From Marinobacterium alkalitolerans (lineage in GTDB: Bacteria > Pseudomonadota > Gammaproteobacteria > Pseudomonadales > Balneatricaceae): a stretch of 64,000 nt of DNA. The DNA is taken from contig NZ_JACVEW010000009.1 of NCBI RefSeq assembly GCF_017776525.1, positions 1 to 64,000 on the forward strand, written 5' to 3'. Positions 18,200 through 26,956 of this stretch are shown one piece after another. Below the pieces are notes generated by a model. It had not been told where the DNA came from and did not search any database. It saw only the letters and a list, made by a program, of their open reading frames with translations. The translations under genes and the position numbers were made by a program. Each line of letters opens with the position of its first letter. The stretch's first letter is position 1.

Positions 18200-20371
18200 T
18201 CAGGCGTAGTAGTCGACCAAACCCACTGCTACGGCTTGACCGGCCAGCGGTTCAGACTGGCTGTCAGTGCCCCCTCCCGCATAGCCGCCGGAGCGGCCTT
18301 CCGAGCCACCGCGCTGGTCAGAACCACGCCCGGATGAGGCGTCATCCGAGATAGAGCCTTCGTGCAGATCAAGTCCCTGCTCGGCCAGCATTTCCCTCAA
18401 ACGGGGCATCTGTTGCTCCAGAGCATCCCGTACAGCCGGGTTGGGGCTGGTAAAGCTGACACTGACCTGATCCTGCCCCTGTACATGCACTCGAATCTGC
18501 ATGGCCCCCAGTTCAGGCGGGTCCAGTTGTATCTGTGCACTGCGCGGGCCGTGCTGAGCCATCATGATCATGCGCTCGCCCACTGCCTGCCCCCAGCGTG
18601 GTGTCATCAACTGCATGGCAGCCGGCATCTGCTGGGCAAAATTCTGACCTGACTGAGTCGCACGGGGCTGAGCAGATTGCTGTGCAGTCGTTTGTCCGTT
18701 CGCGTCCTGACGCGACTGGCCGCTGTTACTGTCTGCGCCTTCACCTGACGTGCTGCCACTGCCTGTTGCACCGTTTATCGCCGCGGTTTCATTGCGTACG
18801 GCGCTTTCACCGGCACGCAAGTTGTTCCCATCGACACTGGGCTGCGGGGGCTGTTGTGCCTGTCGAGCCGTGGCTGCATCCGCTGCCGCATTGGCCGCCA
18901 CGGCACCCTGTGGCGATTTCAGCTGGGTGGGCGCGGACGTATCCTGACCCGAGAGCTGAGCAGTGCGTGCCTGCACGGCATCCTGAGCGGCAATTCGGGC
19001 CACCGCATCGGTTTCAGCCCCGGCACGAGCCGGATCAACTCCTTCTGTCATGGCCTCTGAGCCCGGCTTTATCTGGATTTCATTGATGTCACTCTGCTGA
19101 CTTGGCTTTACTAGCTGACTCTCTTTGCCTTCATTTTGCTGGTGTGGCTTTAGCTGACTAACATGGAGCACATTCTGCTGGCTTGGCTTTACTAGCTGAC
19201 TCTCTTTGCCTTTATTTTGATTGTCTGCCTTTACTTGGTTTTCATTGGCGGGCACATCGTTCTGCGCCTGACGTGCTCTAGCCGCTGCAATGGCCTCTGA
19301 CGCCCTGTCGGCCCGCATCTCCTGACCGGTGCTGGACGCATTATTCAGCGAGTCGGTGCGCGCAGAAGCCCCGGAGGTGTCAGCTTCACCAGCCTCAGCG
19401 GCAGCGGTAACGCGGGATGCTGATACATCCGCAGAGCGTTCACCCTGAGCATCCGCCACGGATGCAGTAGCCTGACCAGCTGCGCTCTGACCCGACGGCT
19501 GAGCGATAGTGTCCGATGCTCCCCGGTTTGGAGTCGGCTGTACCTGCTGGGCACCGGTGCCTTTTTCAGAGCTGCCGGCTTCACCGCTCTGGGCAGGGTT
19601 TACTGTCTGTTCGGACAGTGTCTGCCGAGACTGGGCAGACGATTGCGCACCCGCTTGCCCACTCACTGTCTGTTGTGCGGCCTGCTGCCCTTTGCCTTCA
19701 GCCCCCGTCATCTGCATGTCTGGCGCTGATGTCTGAGCCGATTGAGCTCCGGCAGGCACCTTTTGTTCACGCCCGGCCATTCCGTTTGGCGGCACAGCGC
19801 CCGCATCAGAACTGCCGACTTTCCGGGAGGATGCTGTCTGCGCAGCGGATTCTGCCGCTGAGCTGAATGCGGCATCGGCTGCTGCCTGACTAACCATAGG
19901 CTGACGATTTGCGTTCGGTATCGTTGCCGCCTGATCGGACTGGGCCCCCGAAGGCGTTGACTGGCCACCGGCTACAGACCCGGCTTCGCCGGCGGCAAGC
20001 GCACGGGAAGAAGCCTCACGCTTGCCAGCTTCAGGCGTAGATGGCTGACCGGCCTGAGACATCAGTGCTGCCTCACCCTGGCCCGCAGCCTCATCAGGCG
20101 TGGTTGCCGTATCCGGCATGGAGGGGGCCTCACCCTGAGCAGGCGGCAACGCCCCCGGCAAGGTTTCACCTGCCATGGGCAAGCCCTGACCGTTTGCCTC
20201 TATGCGCCCCTGAGCTTTCAAACTGCCCTGAAACAGCAGTTCAAAACTGCCGGCGGCAGGCATGCCTTGAGCCGTGGAGCCCGCACCACCCTTGCCCTGT
20301 ACGGCGAGAGCTGCGGTATTGAGTTCCAGTAGTGTGAGTGTATTTTGACTGGGCGCTTTGACGATGGCCAT
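18200..20371 (-). CDS. fliK: Flagellar hook-length control protein FliK
   Basis: 723 residues, long for the family (E. coli 405). Most of it is a Gln/Ala/Ser/Gly-rich low-complexity molecular ruler. The conserved C-terminal FlhB-interacting domain lies at about 590-670 (LMTPRWGQAVGERMIMMAQHGPRSAQIQLDPPELG in two pieces, then VSFTSPNPAVRDALEQQMPRLREML). Residues 385-427 contain near-identical tandem repeats in AT-richer DNA. A sigma-54 promoter lies just upstream. It stands between fliJ and fliL. Confidence 0.94.
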   Translation of the reverse strand: MAIVKAPSQNTLTLLELNTAALAVQGKGGAGSTAQGMPAAGSFELLFQGSLKAQGRIEANGQGLPMAGETLPGALPPAQGEAPSMPDTATTPDEAAGQGEAALMSQAGQPSTPEAGKREASSRALAAGEAGSVAGGQSTPSGAQSDQAATIPNANRQPMVSQAAADAAFSSAAESAAQTASSRKVGSSDAGAVPPNGMAGREQKVPAGAQSAQTSAPDMQMTGAEGKGQQAAQQTVSGQAGAQSSAQSRQTLSEQTVNPAQSGEAGSSEKGTGAQQVQPTPNRGASDTIAQPSGQSAAGQATASVADAQGERSADVSASRVTAAAEAGEADTSGASARTDSLNNASSTGQEMRADRASEAIAAARARQAQNDVPANENQVKADNQNKGKESQLVKPSQQNVLHVSQLKPHQQNEGKESQLVKPSQQSDINEIQIKPGSEAMTEGVDPARAGAETDAVARIAAQDAVQARTAQLSGQDTSAPTQLKSPQGAVAANAAADAATARQAQQPPQPSVDGNNLRAGESAVRNETAAINGATGSGSTSGEGADSNSGQSRQDANGQTTAQQSAQPRATQSGQNFAQQMPAAMQLMTPRWGQAVGERMIMMAQHGPRSAQIQLDPPELGAMQIRVHVQGQDQVSVSFTSPNPAVRDALEQQMPRLREMLAEQGLDLHEGSISDDASSGRGSDQRGGSEGRSGGYAGGGTDSQSEPLAGQAVAVGLVDYYA
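19093..19219. repeat. Tandem repeats inside fliK (46-bp copies, 81 bases apart)
   Basis: Copies at 19,093-19,138 and 19,174-19,219 are nearly identical, with a shorter degenerate copy between them. They encode repeats of the type ESQLVKPSQQ / VSQLKPHQQN. The offset is 27 codons, so gain or loss keeps the frame and changes ruler length. Confidence 0.9.
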
Positions 20372-20402
20372 GGGTGACTCCTGCTATCCACTGCCCGTTA
20401 TC

Positions 20403-20419
20403 AAGCAATATGGATGCCA
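20403..20419 (-). promoter_or_regulatory. Sigma-54 promoter of fliK
   Basis: Minus-strand TGGCATCCATATTGCTT has GG-N10-GC with good flanking match. The -12 element ends about 34 bases before the fliK ATG at 20,371. No FleQ-type box was seen nearby, consistent with FleR control as known for Pseudomonas fliK. Confidence 0.85.
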
Positions 20420-20445
20420 ATCTCTAACCCAGGCCTGAGAAGACG

Positions 20446-20892
20446 TTAGATGTACTGGGGCCGCCGGTGCTGGGAGCGTTCATCGATTTCGCGCTGCAGC
20501 TGCTTATCGGCCTGCTGCAGTTCGCTCTCACGCGCCTTGCGTACCAGCTCTTCGATCCCTTTTTCACGCGCATAGGCCTGCTGCCAGTGCGCCTGTACCT
20601 GCTGCAGCTGGTCGCGCGCATGGACCAGTGCCTGCTCCTGCGCAATGATGGTGGCATTGATTTTCTGCAGAAACGCCTGCTGGGACTGAAGCGCGCCTAC
20701 GCTCAACCCCTCACGGCCGTGCTGGGTAAACTGCTGCTGATACTCACCGAGGTAGGTTTGCAGCTGCTGGATGCCCTGCTCGCCCTGCTCCACGCGCTGG
20801 CGTGCTTCGGCCAGAAAGCGCTCGGCTTCACGCCGTTTGCGCTCGGCCACTGTCAGGACAACCTCGAGTCGCTGTGATCGTGACTTGGCCAA
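20446..20892 (-). CDS. fliJ: Flagellar export chaperone/stalk protein FliJ
   Basis: 148 residues, predicted to be almost wholly coiled coil (AERKRREAERFLAEARQRVEQGEQ ... ARKAREL-type heptads), as in FliJ, which fits into the FliI hexamer and binds FlhA. The start is TTG at 20,892 with AAAGGAG six bases upstream; MAKSRSQRLEVVL matches the family N-terminus. It lies 11 bases after fliI and is the last gene of the fliE-J run. Confidence 0.93.
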   Translation of the reverse strand: MAKSRSQRLEVVLTVAERKRREAERFLAEARQRVEQGEQGIQQLQTYLGEYQQQFTQHGREGLSVGALQSQQAFLQKINATIIAQEQALVHARDQLQQVQAHWQQAYAREKGIEELVRKARESELQQADKQLQREIDERSQHRRPQYI

Positions 20893-20903
20893 GTGTTACT
20901 CCT

Positions 20904-22304
20904 TTACGGCACGCGCCGTATGCCCGGCTGTGCCGGTTGGGTGTTACCGTTCGCATTACCGCCCTGCTGCCCCTGGGGCTGTGGGCTCATCACCATCGCC
21001 AGCTCCTGCATGGAGCGCTTGATGGGCATCGGCTCATTCATGCCCTGCTGCAGATAGGCCTTGATGGTCGGCATCATCTCGATCGCCCGATCCGTTTCCG
21101 GATCACTGCCCCTCGCGTAAGCCCCCACTGAGATCAGGTCGGCATTCTGACTGTAGCGTGAGTATAGCCGCTTGAACTGCAGCGCCAGATTGAGGTGCGA
21201 ATCTTCCACGATTTGCGGCATGGCACGGCTGATTGACGCCTCGATATCGATTGCGGGGTAATGCCCCTGCTCCGCCAGGCTGCGTGACAGCACAACATGC
21301 CCATCCAGAATGGCACGGGCCGAGTCAGCTACCGGGTCCTGCTGATCATCCCCTTCGGTGAGTACGGTGTAGAACGCCGTAATGGAACCGCCGCCGGTTT
21401 CACCATTGCCGGCGCGTTCGACCAGCTTGGGCAGTTTGGCAAATACGGAAGGTGGATAGCCTTTGGTGGCGGGCGGCTCTCCCACGGCCAAGGCGATTTC
21501 CCGCTGGGCCTGTGCGTAACGTGTCAGGGAGTCCATCAACAACAGGACATTACAGCCCTGAGCACGGAAAAATTCGGCAATCCGCGTGGTCAACTGAGCC
21601 GCACGCAGGCGCATCAAGGGGGAGTCATCTGCCGGTGACGCGACCACCACCGAGCGTGCCATTCCCTCTTCCCCAAGGCTGTGGTCGATAAATTCACGCA
21701 CCTCACGGCCACGTTCGCCAATCAGCCCCACCACTGTGATCTCAGCCTCGGTAAAGCGCGTCATCATGCCCAACAGGACAGACTTGCCCACGCCACTGCC
21801 GGCAAACAGCCCCAAACGCTGTCCCCGGCCCACCGTCAGCAGGCCGTTGATGGCACGTACGCCTACATCCAGTGTTTTTTCGATGGGGTGTCGGTGCAGC
21901 GGGTTGATGGTTTCACCGGACAGCGTGACCAGATCATCCGGGGCCAAGGGCCCTTTGCCATCCAGCGGGCGGCCGATGCCGTCAATCACGCGGCCCAGCA
22001 GGCCAAAACCGACCGGCACCAGACTGGCCCCCACACGTGGTCGCACGGCAGCCCCGGGGGCCAACCCATCCACGCTGTCCAGTGGCATCAGGTAAATGCG
22101 GTCGCCCGCGAATCCGACAACTTCCGCTTCAACCTCGCCCTCCCCTTGCAGCGACACCAGACAGTAGTCGCCAAGTGCCACCTTGAGACCAACCGCCTCC
22201 AGCGTCAGGCCGATCAAACGTGTCACGCGGCCTTCCACTTCAGGCCGGGGCGGGTCATATTCGATTTGGCGGTAACGTTCCAGGCGCCGTGTCAGGTCAG
22301 GCAT
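20904..22304 (-). CDS. fliI: Flagellum-specific export ATPase FliI
   Basis: 466 residues. The F1-beta-like fold has the P-loop AGSGVGKS (168-175), Walker [21 protein letters not shown] and the export-ATPase signature region [23 protein letters not shown]. The low-complexity Gln/Gly/Asn tail after about 440 ([16 protein letters not shown]) is unusual but not in a catalytic part. It drives unfolding of export substrates with FliH and FliJ. Confidence 0.97.
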   Translation of the reverse strand: MPDLTRRLERYRQIEYDPPRPEVEGRVTRLIGLTLEAVGLKVALGDYCLVSLQGEGEVEAEVVGFAGDRIYLMPLDSVDGLAPGAAVRPRVGASLVPVGFGLLGRVIDGIGRPLDGKGPLAPDDLVTLSGETINPLHRHPIEKTLDVGVRAINGLLTVGRGQRLGLFAGSGVGKSVLLGMMTRFTEAEITVVGLIGERGREVREFIDHSLGEEGMARSVVVASPADDSPLMRLRAAQLTTRIAEFFRAQGCNVLLLMDSLTRYAQAQREIALAVGEPPATKGYPPSVFAKLPKLVERAGNGETGGGSITAFYTVLTEGDDQQDPVADSARAILDGHVVLSRSLAEQGHYPAIDIEASISRAMPQIVEDSHLNLALQFKRLYSRYSQNADLISVGAYARGSDPETDRAIEMMPTIKAYLQQGMNEPMPIKRSMQELAMVMSPQPQGQQGGNANGNTQPAQPGIRRVP

Positions 22305-22319
22305 AAGGGAACAGCCTCA

Positions 22320-23069
22320 TTATTCGGCGGGTGGGTCGGTGGGTTTAATCAGACGCGCACGCAGCTGATCCGCTACCTGCACGAAGCGCTGCTCAACCTG
22401 ATAATCGACCCGGCAATTGCCGCTGTCGACAATACAGCTGCCTGCGGTCAACTCAGGATCCGGCTTGACCTGCAAGGCCAACTCTTCCAGCAGAGGCTCC
22501 AGCGGTGCCACCTGCTCGGGTGCCACGCGCAGCAGCACCCTGCCTTCTCCCTCAGGCAGCTGATCCAGTGCATCCTGTACACTGCGCATGAGCACGTCAA
22601 TATTTTGACTAAGCTCCGCCTTGACCGTCGCTTCAGCCAGATGAATCACCAGATTCACCAGGGCTTCCTCCAGTGAGGCACGCTCCTGTTCCAGCGGTTT
22701 TTGCAGCTGCTCAATCAGCGCATCCAGTACCTTGAGCCGCTCATTGATCTGCGCCTGACCCGCTTCAAGGCCCTGTTGAAGCCCTTCCTGATACCCCTGC
22801 TGCCGGCCTTGCTCACGCCCCTCGGCCAGGCCTTCGGCATGCCCTTCACGCCGTGCCTCTTCGCATATTTCTTCCCATTGGGACAGGGTAAGCTTCTCGG
22901 CAAAGATCTCTTCTTCCACCACCGAGACATCCACATCCTCAAGCGGGGCCGAGGGTTTGCGCGCCAGCGCCTGTACCACCGGCGCTTCGGCTCCCACATC
23001 GGGCGGCAACCAGGGCTGTATGGACTGTGCATCGACGCCGCGAATGCGAACAGGCTGATCCTTTTTCAT
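22320..23069 (-). CDS. fliH: Flagellar export ATPase regulator FliH
   Basis: 249 residues. It has the characteristic G-repeat helix (EGHAEGLAEGREQGRQQGYQ and following, about 88-120) and a C-terminal FliH domain (LVNLVIHLAEATVKAELSQ ... SCIVDSGNCRVDYQVEQRF). It holds FliI at the C ring through FliN. The ATG overlaps the fliG stop by one base. Confidence 0.95.
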   Translation of the reverse strand: MKKDQPVRIRGVDAQSIQPWLPPDVGAEAPVVQALARKPSAPLEDVDVSVVEEEIFAEKLTLSQWEEICEEARREGHAEGLAEGREQGRQQGYQEGLQQGLEAGQAQINERLKVLDALIEQLQKPLEQERASLEEALVNLVIHLAEATVKAELSQNIDVLMRSVQDALDQLPEGEGRVLLRVAPEQVAPLEPLLEELALQVKPDPELTAGSCIVDSGNCRVDYQVEQRFVQVADQLRARLIKPTDPPAE

Positions 23070-24073
23070 CAGATCATCTCTTCGCCGGAGCCACCCAGCA
23101 TGATTTCACCTTCATCTGCCAGGCGGCGGGCCACATTGAGGATTTCCTTCTGCGCTTCTTCCACTTCAGACACACGTACCGGTCCCTTGGCTTCAAGGTC
23201 GTCACGCAGCAATTCGGCGGCACGCTTGGACATGTTCTTGAAGATCTTCTCCTGCAACGTGTTGTCGGCCCCTTTCAGCGCCAGCACCAGGTTGTCGGTG
23301 GAAATTTCGCGCAGAATCACCTGAATGCCGCGATCGTCCACATCCACCAGGTTGTCAAACACGAACATGAGGTCCGAGATCTCGGCCGCCAGCCCTTCGT
23401 CGTTGTCGCGAATGCCATCCATCAGCTCCGCTTCGACGTTGGACTCGATGAAGTTCATGATGTTGGCTGCCGAGCGAACACCACCCAGGGTGCGAGACTG
23501 GCTGGCCTTGCTGCCGGTAAACTGCGTTTCAAACATGTCATTCAGCTCCTGCAGCGCCTGCGGCTGAATCCGGTCCAGTGCGGCGATACGCATCAGAATA
23601 TCCAGCCGCACCTTTTCATCAAAATAGGTCAGCACCACGGCCGCCTGATCCGGGTCGAGGTAGGCGATCACCACCGCCTGGATCTGAGGATGCTCGTAGC
23701 GCAGCATTTCCGCTACCTGGCGCGGGTCCATCCAGCGCAGGGTATCCAGCCCTGAGGTGTTGGTACTGAACAGTATACGATCAATCAGCGTTTTCGCTTT
23801 CTCTTCGCCCAGCGCCTGATTCAGCATGGCGCGAATATAGCGGTCATTGTTGATGCCGATACCGGTCTGATCACTCACCACATTCATGAAGTCCGAGACC
23901 ACCGATTCCACGCGCGACTGAGGCACGTTATCGAGCTGGGTCATCGCTTCACCAATCTTCTGGACCTCCTTGGGCCCCAGGTGCTTGAGGATCTCAGCGG
24001 CATCGGACTCACCCAGACTGATCAGCAAAATGGCGGCTTTCTGGATATCCGTCAGGTCAGCATCACTGCTCAT
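23069..24073 (-). CDS. fliG: Flagellar motor switch protein FliG
   Basis: 334 residues from the ATG at 24,073, chosen over an in-frame TTG six bases earlier because GGTGA stands six bases upstream. All three ARM-like domains are present, with family motifs (QKAAILLISLGESDAAEILKHL, EHPQIQAVVIAYLDPDQAA) and the C-terminal torque helix (VFDNLVDVDDRGIQVILREI). Charged residues that contact MotC/MotA are retained. It overlaps fliF by 11 bases. Confidence 0.97.
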   Translation of the reverse strand: MSSDADLTDIQKAAILLISLGESDAAEILKHLGPKEVQKIGEAMTQLDNVPQSRVESVVSDFMNVVSDQTGIGINNDRYIRAMLNQALGEEKAKTLIDRILFSTNTSGLDTLRWMDPRQVAEMLRYEHPQIQAVVIAYLDPDQAAVVLTYFDEKVRLDILMRIAALDRIQPQALQELNDMFETQFTGSKASQSRTLGGVRSAANIMNFIESNVEAELMDGIRDNDEGLAAEISDLMFVFDNLVDVDDRGIQVILREISTDNLVLALKGADNTLQEKIFKNMSKRAAELLRDDLEAKGPVRVSEVEEAQKEILNVARRLADEGEIMLGGSGEEMI

Positions 24074-25757
24074 GTTCAATCACCCATTGACGCACTGCCT
24101 GAGCCACTTTTTCCGGGTCTTCCGCGACCATGCTGCGGATCGCATTCAGCTGATAGTCAAAGCTTTCATTGGGGGTGGGCAGCACACCTCGGTCGCCGCC
24201 GGTGTTGAGCGTGACCTTGTCCTCGGCTACGTCCGATCCTTCCAGCCCTTCAAGGTCAGCCGAGATCTCTCCTGCCGGCCCAAGGGTGGCCACTTCCCTG
24301 GTTTTGCCTGCATCTGCAAGGCTGCGCAGAATCGGTCGCAGCACGAAAAAGATCAGGATCAGCACGAACAGTGCAGCCATCACCTGCTTGATCACATCCC
24401 AGAACCAGTCCTGCTCCCAAAAGGCGGGATCTTCCATGCTCACCGGCTCATCCGGCACAAAGGGAGAGTTCACCACGGTCACACTGTCGCCCCGGGCAGC
24501 CGAATAGCCCACGGCATTGCGCACCAGTGTCTGCAGGCGCTGAAGCTCGTTTTCAGTCCAGGCCATCCGCTCCTGTTCGCCGCTCTCCGCATTCGTGGTG
24601 ACCAGATCATCCACGACCACGGCCACACTCAGGCGCTTGATCACGCCGGTTTGATGGCGGGTATAGCTGAGGGTTCGGTCCAGTTCATAGTTGCGCACGG
24701 CCTGTTCGCGGCTGGAACCGTTGCCCGCGACAGAGCCGGCGGCATTGGCAGCCCCTACGGTGCCGGGTTCGATCTGTTCGGGCACCTCGTTCGGCCCCGG
24801 CGGCTGGTTGGTCAGTGCGCCCGGCACACCACGTGCCTGAGTACCGGAAGCACGCTTCTCTTCCAGTGTTTTCTCACTGCGCAGGGCTGGCAGGTCCGGG
24901 TTGTAGATTTCATCCGCCTGCTCGACCTGGGTGAAATCGATATCGGTGGAGACTTCGGCGCGGAAGTTGCCAAGCCCGACGACAGGCTGAAGGATGCTGT
25001 TCACGCGGTTGACCAGCGTCTGTTCAACCTTGCGGGTGTACTCAAGCTGCTTGGCGGCCAGGACCACATCTTCATCCTGGTCACGGGTGTTGAGCAGTCG
25101 ACCCTTCTGGTCCACCACCGTGACATCTTCAACCGCCAGTTCCGGGATACTGGACGCCACCAGATTGGCAATAGCGGCCACCTGATCGCGCGCCAGCGAA
25201 CGGCCCGAAAACATTTCGATAAACACGGAAGCACGCGGCTTGCGCTGGTCACGTACGAAGACGGATTCTTTCGGCAGGGCCAGATGAACGCGGGCCGACC
25301 TGACCGCCAGCAGGCTGCTGATGGTTCGCGCCAGCTCGCCCTCCAGGCCACGCCGGAAGCGTGCGTTCTCCATGAACTGGCTGGTGCCCAGCCCCTGCTC
25401 CTTTTCCAGCAGCTCGAACCCGACCGTCTTGTCAGCGGTAAAGCCTTCCGATGCCAGCTTCAGCCGCGCCTGATGCACATGCTCTTCAGGCACAAGAATG
25501 GCCCGGCCGTCTGCATCAAACTTGTAGGGGACACTGTAGAGCTTGAGTTGCTCGATGACCTCGTTGGCGTCAGCAAAGTTCAGGTTGGAAAACAGCACAC
25601 GATAGTCCGGCTTCTGCGACCAGAGAACCACGGCAAAGCCGATGGCAATGCTGGCTGCCAGACCGATCATCAACCCGAGCTGCCGCAGGATGCCCAGGCT
25701 GTTGAAGCCGGTCATCAAGCTGCCCTTGCCGCTTAGTTGTGCTGACGTATTATCCAT
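24063..25757 (-). CDS. fliF: Flagellar MS-ring protein FliF
   Basis: 564 residues. A first membrane helix (about 28-48) precedes the periplasmic ring-building motifs (YRVLFSNLNFADANEVIEQL, VRSARVHLALPKESVF) and a second membrane helix (about 450-470, VIKQVMAALFVLILIFFVL). The C-terminal FliG-binding tail NAIRSMVAEDPEKVAQAVRQW closes the protein. It follows fliE by 26 bases. Confidence 0.97.
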   Translation of the reverse strand: MDNTSAQLSGKGSLMTGFNSLGILRQLGLMIGLAASIAIGFAVVLWSQKPDYRVLFSNLNFADANEVIEQLKLYSVPYKFDADGRAILVPEEHVHQARLKLASEGFTADKTVGFELLEKEQGLGTSQFMENARFRRGLEGELARTISSLLAVRSARVHLALPKESVFVRDQRKPRASVFIEMFSGRSLARDQVAAIANLVASSIPELAVEDVTVVDQKGRLLNTRDQDEDVVLAAKQLEYTRKVEQTLVNRVNSILQPVVGLGNFRAEVSTDIDFTQVEQADEIYNPDLPALRSEKTLEEKRASGTQARGVPGALTNQPPGPNEVPEQIEPGTVGAANAAGSVAGNGSSREQAVRNYELDRTLSYTRHQTGVIKRLSVAVVVDDLVTTNAESGEQERMAWTENELQRLQTLVRNAVGYSAARGDSVTVVNSPFVPDEPVSMEDPAFWEQDWFWDVIKQVMAALFVLILIFFVLRPILRSLADAGKTREVATLGPAGEISADLEGLEGSDVAEDKVTLNTGGDRGVLPTPNESFDYQLNAIRSMVAEDPEKVAQAVRQWVIEHEQ

Positions 25758-25783
25758 TCAATCCTGACCGACACCGATTTAGA

Positions 25784-26140
25784 TTAGATCGGCATTTTCA
25801 TTACATCTTCATACGCCGTGACCAGACGGTTGCGCACCTGTGTCATGGCCTGAAAAGAAACCGAGGCCTTTTGAGCCTGAATCATCACCTGCGGCAGATC
25901 GACAGACGGGTCGCCCTGCTCGTAGGCGGTACGTAACCTTGACGCTTCTGACTGGTGTTCATTCACTTTATCCACTGCACTTTTCAACAGGTCGGCAAAA
26001 CCGCTGCTGTCGGTCTTGCTGATGCCGTGGACTTCGTTGTTCAGGGTTGGGGCCTGAACCGGTGCCACCTGTTGATGCATCTCCTGGCGGATCGACCGCA
26101 TCTGCGACAGCAAGCTGTTGATATCAGCACGTTCGACCAT
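25784..26140 (-). CDS. fliE: Flagellar MS-ring/rod junction protein FliE
   Basis: 118 residues with the family pattern: SFADLLKSAVDKVN-like (here SGFADLLKSAVDKVNEHQ), SRLRTAYEQGDPSVDLPQVMIQAQKASVSFQAMTQVRNRLVTAYEDVMKMPI. It links FliF to the rod and the export gate. It is the first gene of fliE-fliJ; upstream lie a FleQ-like box and a sigma-54 promoter. Confidence 0.96.
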   Translation of the reverse strand: MVERADINSLLSQMRSIRQEMHQQVAPVQAPTLNNEVHGISKTDSSGFADLLKSAVDKVNEHQSEASRLRTAYEQGDPSVDLPQVMIQAQKASVSFQAMTQVRNRLVTAYEDVMKMPI

Positions 26141-26219
26141 GCTATACCTCTCCTGTGCGGCAATATTTTGACATTATAGAGCTTGCCCTGACCTCATCAA
26201 GATGGCGGGCCCGCAAACT

Positions 26220-26233
26220 GACAATTCATTGAC
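26220..26233 (-). promoter_or_regulatory. Candidate FleQ box in the fliE leader
   Basis: On the minus strand GTCAATGAATTGTC matches GTCAAT-N2-ATTGAC with one mismatch. It lies about 25-40 bases downstream of the predicted sigma-54 start point, the position known for FleQ sites at the P. aeruginosa fliE promoter. The box consensus is from memory; binding is inferred. Confidence 0.6.
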
Positions 26234-26268
26234 GATTTGCCAATAAAAAAACATGCCTAGTGCATAGA

Positions 26269-26284
26269 AGCAAAAAACGGGCCA
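26269..26284 (-). promoter_or_regulatory. Sigma-54 promoter of fliE
   Basis: Minus-strand TGGCCCGTTTTTTGCT is a near-perfect -24/-12 element (GG-N10-GC) and differs by one base from the flgF promoter. It lies about 130 bases upstream of fliE. It shares its bases with the terminator of the preceding exonuclease gene. Confidence 0.85.
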
Positions 26285-26293
26285 GATGGCCCG
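26272..26293 (-). terminator. Terminator of the exonuclease operon, overlapping the fliE promoter
   Basis: Minus-strand stem CGGGCC-ATCT-GGCCCG is followed directly by TTTTTT. It lies 28 bases after the stop of the exonuclease gene. The right arm and the T run are the same bases as the -24 to -12 interval of the fliE promoter. Confidence 0.85.
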
Positions 26294-26321
26294 CTTGCAC
26301 CCATGATACACACTTTGCCGC

Positions 26322-26951
26322 TCAGTAGATATTCCTGGGCGTTTCACCGTACTTCAGGCGCACATACATCAACGCAACGGTAATGGCATCGCCCAGCGCA
26401 GTATGCCGCTGAAGAATGGGGATATCCAGCTTGCCGGCGATGGTATCGAAACGCAGATCGACCTCGCCGCCTACATGTTTCCACTTGATGATGTCGTGGT
26501 AAACGTGGGACAGCTCGATCGCCTTGTTGGGCAGTCCGAAACCAAACTCCGGGCGCAGAAACTTGTCCAGCATGCGCACGTCAAAGTTGACGTAGTACCC
26601 CAGGATTGGCCGGTTGCCCACAAACTCCAGCACTTTCGGCAGCGCCTCCTCCAGCTCGATACCGTCGGCCAGATCACTCGCACGCAGCTTGTGTATCTTG
26701 ATCGAGTCGCCACTAAGGCTGGCGGGCGGCTTGAGCTTGATGTCCAGCCGGTCACTGGTGATCACCTTGCGCCCCTTGATCTTGACGGCACCGATCGACA
26801 GAATCTCGGCTTTTTTCACGTCCAGACTGGTGGTTTCACAGTCCAGTGACACCACTTCATCACCCTTGTAGGGCTCAAACAGCTCGGCCCAGGGGCCTTC
26901 ACGGTGTTCTCTCCTTTCCTTATAGCGCCTTATCGTGCGCGGTATGATCAT
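26322..26951 (-). CDS. DnaQ-family (DEDDh) 3'-5' exonuclease
   Basis: 209 residues. Exo I has D37 and E39 in VVSLDCETTSLD; Exo II is GYYVNFDVRMLD; Exo III is RHTALGDAITVAL with the DEDDh histidine. It is a stand-alone exonuclease domain after a basic N-terminus (IIPRTIRRYKERREHREG), not the polymerase subunit itself. It starts 5 bases after the DUF294 gene. The same symporter/CBS/nuclease set is found together in Pseudomonas and Vibrio, but why a nuclease belongs there is not known to me. Substrate unknown. Confidence 0.85.
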   Translation of the reverse strand: MIIPRTIRRYKERREHREGPWAELFEPYKGDEVVSLDCETTSLDVKKAEILSIGAVKIKGRKVITSDRLDIKLKPPASLSGDSIKIHKLRASDLADGIELEEALPKVLEFVGNRPILGYYVNFDVRMLDKFLRPEFGFGLPNKAIELSHVYHDIIKWKHVGGEVDLRFDTIAGKLDIPILQRHTALGDAITVALMYVRLKYGETPRNIY

Positions 26952-26956
26952 CGGTG

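Noticed and set aside
23970-25736. 588-codon open frame on the plus strand
   Set aside because: Antisense to fliF and the end of fliG; no family resemblance, no ribosome-binding context.
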